Below are positions 6,135 to 8,911 of a stretch of 8,911 bases of DNA, one piece after another (within the stretch, counting starts at the first letter, position 1; every line of letters begins with the position of its first letter). The notes below the pieces were generated by a model that saw only the letters and a list, made by a program, of their open reading frames with translations, searched no databases and was not told where the DNA came from. Origin of the DNA: Actinomycetes bacterium (GTDB lineage: Bacteria; Actinomycetota; Actinomycetes; Streptosporangiales; Streptosporangiaceae); assembly GCA_023425615.1 (NCBI GenBank), contig JAFACJ010000099.1, positions 1 through 8,911 on the forward strand. Direction: 5' to 3'. Both the position numbers and the translations under genes were made by a program.

Positions 6135-6734
6135 GTGGCGGTGAGCAGCGGCGAGGACAAGGTGGACCGTGAGCGCCGGCTCGCCTCTGCGCAAGCCGGT
6201 GAGCAAGGCCTGCTCTTCGACAGCGCGGTGGCGGTGCCGTCGCCGCACGTCGGCTACCGCGGCCCCACGGCGTGCGCGGCGGCCGGGATCACCTACCGGC
6301 AGCTGGACTACTGGGCGCGCACCGGTCTGGTCGAGCCCAGCATCCGCCCCGCGCACGGGTCGGGCAGCCAGCGGCTGTACGGGTTCCGCGACATCCTCGT
6401 CCTGAAGGTCGTCAAGCGCCTGCTGGACGCCGGCGTCTCCCTCCAGCAGATCCGCGCCGCGGTCAACCACCTGCGCGACAGGGGGGTGGAGCACCTGGCC
6501 ACCATCACCCTCATGAGCGACGGCGTGAGCGTCTATGAGTGCACCAGCGCGGACGAGGTCGTCGATCTGCTCCAGGGCGGCCAGGGCGTCTTCGGCATCG
6601 CGCTGGGCCGGGTCTGGCAGGAGGTCGAGGGAAGCCTGGCGAACCTGCCCGCCGAGAGCGCCGAACCGGTCACGGAGTCCCGCGCGAGCCGCGACGAGCT
6701 CTCGGCCCGCCGCCGCGCCCGCAAGACCGGCTGA
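6135..6734 (+). CDS. resR: MerR-family regulator, Rv1830 (ResR) type
   Basis: This 199-residue transcription regulator has a MerR-type DNA-binding domain (about 39-112, with YRGPTACAAAGITYRQLDYW at 41-60 and GSGSQRLY at 75-82). The conserved C-terminal stretch centres on YECTSADEVVDLLQGGQGVF, about residues 134-153. The N-terminal GLLFD (25-29) also recurs in relatives. It strongly resembles mycobacterial Rv1830, reported as a growth and cell-division regulator in which clinical mutations were tied to antibiotic resilience (ResR). The start is the GTG at 6135, five bases after GGAGG (6125-6129). It has its own promoter, and an inverted repeat in its leader suggests autoregulation. Downstream, gcvP (gcvB), which follows in mycobacteria, is absent and the next gene converges. 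Its targets here are unknown. Confidence 0.87.
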   Translation: MAVSSGEDKVDRERRLASAQAGEQGLLFDSAVAVPSPHVGYRGPTACAAAGITYRQLDYWARTGLVEPSIRPAHGSGSQRLYGFRDILVLKVVKRLLDAGVSLQQIRAAVNHLRDRGVEHLATITLMSDGVSVYECTSADEVVDLLQGGQGVFGIALGRVWQEVEGSLANLPAESAEPVTESRASRDELSARRRARKTG

Positions 6735-6799
6735 CGGTCCCCGTCCCCGGGCGGGAGGGCGTGATCCGGTCCATGTGCGGGGCGGGTGTGGCCCCGGGT

Positions 6800-6828
6800 G
6801 CCTCTGGGAGGCCCTGAACGGCGTTCAG
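6800..6828. terminator. Candidate bidirectional terminator between convergent genes
   Basis: Two small hairpins lie in the 90-base gap between convergent genes: GCCTC/GAGGC (6800-6804 and 6808-6812) and CTGAACG/CGTTCAG (6814-6820 and 6822-6828). The second overlaps the stop codon of the minus-strand gene. Neither is followed by a T-tract in either direction. Confidence 0.35.
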
Positions 6829-8911
6829 AGGGCGTCGCGGCGCTGGAGGTAGGTGAAGGCCGCCCAGCCGGGCAGCACCGGCAGCCAGAACGTCAACAGG
6901 CGGAACAGCAGTACCGCGGAGGTCGCCGTCTCGGCGGGCAGCCCGGCGACCGTCAGGCCCAGCGTCAGCGCGCCCTCGACCGCGCCAAGGCCGCCCGGGG
7001 TGGGCGCAGCCGACCCCAGGGCGTTGCCGGTGAGGAACACCACGGCGACGGCCGTCCAGTTCAGGGAGGCGCCGAAGGCGCGGATGGAGAAGTCGAGGCA
7101 CAGCACGAAGGAGACGGTCAGCAGCAGGGTGCCGCCCAGACCCGTGGAGATCTTGCGGGGGTCCTGGAGGACGTCGAGGAGCCGGGGGACGACACCGGAG
7201 AACAGCTGCCTCAGCCGTCCGACGACCAGGCGGCGCACCGGGCCGATCGCGGCGGCGACGCCCGCGAGGGTGGCGGCGGCCAGCAGGAACAGCACGACGG
7301 TGCGGGACGGCGCGAAGTCGGCGCCGACCCCGCCGGAGCCGGTGAGGAAGCCGAGGAACACCAGCAGCAGGATGTGCACGGCGAGGCCGATGAGCTGGGA
7401 GGCGCCGACGCTGGCCACCGCGGGGCCCGGCCGCACCCCCATGCGCTGGAGGTACCGGGTGTTGATCGCCACTCCGGTGACGGCGGCGGGCGCGACGAGC
7501 TTCACGAACGAGGCGGCGAGCTGGGCGAGGACGGTGCGGCCCAGCGGGATCGGCTCGGGGACGAAGCCGATGACCATCATCGCCGCCGCCACGAACGACA
7601 GGCTCGCCGCCAGCGCAGCCAGTGCCGCCCAGCGCCAGTCGGACTGGGCCAGCAGCCGCCCCAGGTCCACATCGCTGAGCTGGGAGAGCAGGAAGTAGGC
7701 GCCGGCGGCGCCGGCGATGATGCTGATGACGGTGCGGGGCCGGAAGCGCTCCAGCCGTACCGGCACGACCTCCGTCTCCGGCGTGAACTTGAGGATCTCC
7801 TCGCGCAGCGCGCCCAGCAGCTGCTTGTCGCGGCGCAGCGCCACCCGCGTCTCCCGGGAGAGCGCCACCTTCTGCAGCAGCGGGACGATCGGGCCGAGCG
7901 CGCCGGGGCCGATGACGGAGGCGGCCTGCTGCACCGCGCGCCGCGCGCCGACCCGCAGCGCCAGGGTGGTCAGGAGCTGGGCGTGGTCGAGGCGCAGCAG
8001 CAGGTCGCCCGCCGCGGTCTCGCCGCGCCCGAGGCCCACCAGCCAGGGCTCGCCCCCGCTGATCATGATCGCCGAGCCGTCGAGGCTGCGGTGCGCCACC
8101 CGCTGGTGGTGCAGCACCTCCAGCTGCCGCCACAGGGAGACCATCAGCCCGTCGGTGAGCTCCTCCTCGGGCAGGTCGGACAGGAGGACGCCGTCCAGGT
8201 GCTCATAGGCCAGCAGCGCCGCCTCGGTGCCCACCTCGGCGGTGGTCAGCAGCCGGGGGGTGCGGACGCCGCCGGCGTGGGCGGCGTAGGCGGCCAGCGA
8301 CTCCTGCTCCAGGGAGCGGCGCAGGGACCGCAGGGTGCGGCGCGGCTGGTTGGCGCGCAGCCGCAGCCCGCGCCAGATCCGGTAGAGCAGCCCGGCCGCC
8401 TGCTGGTCGCGGTCCAGGACGGTGACGTGCAGCCGCCGGTCGGGCAGTTCCACCAGGTAGCTGCGGTGGTCGAGGGTGCCGTCGTCGGTGCGGACGGCGC
8501 GCAGCGGCCGGAACCCGAACCGGCGCAGCACGTCAACCACGGCGGTGCCGGGCGGCCGGGGGTTGGGGATGCCGAGCCCGTAGAGGGTGAGATAGCCGAC
8601 CAGGCTGCCGATGAGGTAGGTGGCGACCAGGCCCAGGGCGGTGGAGTAGCCGGCCACCAGGGAGGCCAGCGCCGCGAGCGCGATCGTGCCCCACATCACC
8701 GCCTGCCAGCGGGGCCGCCCGGCCAGCCGCACGGCGACCACGTAGGCGATCACCGGCGTGAGGTCGGACTGCAGCGGGGTGGTGCCCGAGCTGGTCCAGC
8801 CGAGGACGGTGGCCAGATGGCTGGGCCCTGCCGCCGTCGCCCACGCCTCCACGGCGAAGTCCACGCCCGCCGCGGCGATCGCCGCGCACAGGCCGAGCAC
8901 CACGCGGATGA
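6825..8911 (-). CDS. Membrane protein with pseudokinase-like and LPG-synthase-TM (UPF0104) domains, 5'-partial
   Basis: The reading frame is open to the window end, so the true start probably lies beyond 8911. A GTG at 8901-8903 gives the longest internal start and 692 residues, which are used for numbering. Order: N-terminal helices (about 1-112), a soluble kinase-like domain (about 140-375), then about eight C-terminal helices (390-687) with the family signature PTPGGLGAVEG at 634-644. That C-terminal fold is shared with the flippase part of MprF and with putative lipid or polyprenyl-glycan transporters. No aminoacyl-transferase domain is present, so it should not be called a lysyl-PG synthase. 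The kinase-like part appears inactive: the catalytic loop reads HRSL (271-274) with no Asp, the DFG position reads GLG (290-292), and threonine (161) stands where a beta-3 lysine is expected. The gene converges on the resR-like gene. The substrate is unknown. Confidence 0.8.
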   Translation of the reverse strand, partial: IRVVLGLCAAIAAAGVDFAVEAWATAAGPSHLATVLGWTSSGTTPLQSDLTPVIAYVVAVRLAGRPRWQAVMWGTIALAALASLVAGYSTALGLVATYLIGSLVGYLTLYGLGIPNPRPPGTAVVDVLRRFGFRPLRAVRTDDGTLDHRSYLVELPDRRLHVTVLDRDQQAAGLLYRIWRGLRLRANQPRRTLRSLRRSLEQESLAAYAAHAGGVRTPRLLTTAEVGTEAALLAYEHLDGVLLSDLPEEELTDGLMVSLWRQLEVLHHQRVAHRSLDGSAIMISGGEPWLVGLGRGETAAGDLLLRLDHAQLLTTLALRVGARRAVQQAASVIGPGALGPIVPLLQKVALSRETRVALRRDKQLLGALREEILKFTPETEVVPVRLERFRPRTVISIIAGAAGAYFLLSQLSDVDLGRLLAQSDWRWAALAALAASLSFVAAAMMVIGFVPEPIPLGRTVLAQLAASFVKLVAPAAVTGVAINTRYLQRMGVRPGPAVASVGASQLIGLAVHILLLVFLGFLTGSGGVGADFAPSRTVVLFLLAAATLAGVAAAIGPVRRLVVGRLRQLFSGVVPRLLDVLQDPRKISTGLGGTLLLTVSFVLCLDFSIRAFGASLNWTAVAVVFLTGNALGSAAPTPGGLGAVEGALTLGLTVAGLPAETATSAVLLFRLLTFWLPVLPGWAAFTYLQRRDAL

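Noticed and set aside
6670..8133. 487-codon minus-strand frame in another phase of the membrane-protein gene
   Set aside because: Its Arg/Pro/Gly/Ala-rich translation is a frame shadow and has no recognisable domain.
6853..8208. Long plus-strand frames opposite the minus-strand membrane protein
   Set aside because: Their translations are Ser/Arg/Ala/Thr-rich without domains. The minus strand has transmembrane helices and the PTPGG signature.

Overview
This window is very G+C-rich. Its genes have strongly G/C-biased third codon positions, GTG and TTG starts, and close relatives in actinomycete chromosomes. The gene set suggests a mycelial or otherwise complex actinomycete (Streptosporangiales or Streptomycetales type). 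That assignment is inferred from gene content and recalled family sequences, not from a search. It looks like ordinary core chromosome. I see no tRNA, rRNA, CRISPR array, transposase or phage gene.

Left part (1-3860). An A+T-richer edge (1-94) precedes a small unrecognised four-helix membrane protein. It is followed by a CDP-alcohol phosphatidyltransferase of the actinobacterial cardiolipin-synthase type. That gene is coupled by an ATGA overlap to a long protein with an intact mannose-1-phosphate guanylyltransferase domain, left-handed beta-helix repeats and a phosphomannomutase-like domain. All four motifs of the mutase-like domain are degenerate, so it is probably a pseudoenzyme. A hairpin ends this unit.

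Middle part (3861-6734). This segment matches the mycobacterial block garA - Rv1828 - Rv1829 - Rv1830. It holds a GarA/OdhI-like FHA protein carrying an extra N-terminal zinc ribbon, an FtsR-like MerR regulator (GTGA overlap), a DUF151 bifunctional-nuclease protein, and a second MerR regulator of the Rv1830 (ResR) type. The second regulator has its own good sigma-70-type promoter and a perfect 10-bp inverted repeat in its leader. In mycobacteria and corynebacteria these genes connect Ser/Thr kinase signalling and 2-oxoglutarate/glutamate metabolism with cell division and growth control. The gcvH gene that precedes garA in mycobacteria is absent here.

Right part (6735-8911). A convergent minus-strand gene, cut by the window end, encodes an integral membrane protein: N-terminal helices, a kinase-like domain lacking its catalytic residues, and a C-terminal LPG-synthase-TM (UPF0104-type) domain.

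No wholly new system is evident. The points most worth following are the two apparent pseudoenzyme domains (mutase-like in the GDP-mannose enzyme, kinase-like in the membrane protein), the zinc-ribbon form of GarA, and the inverted repeat in the leader of the ResR-like regulator.
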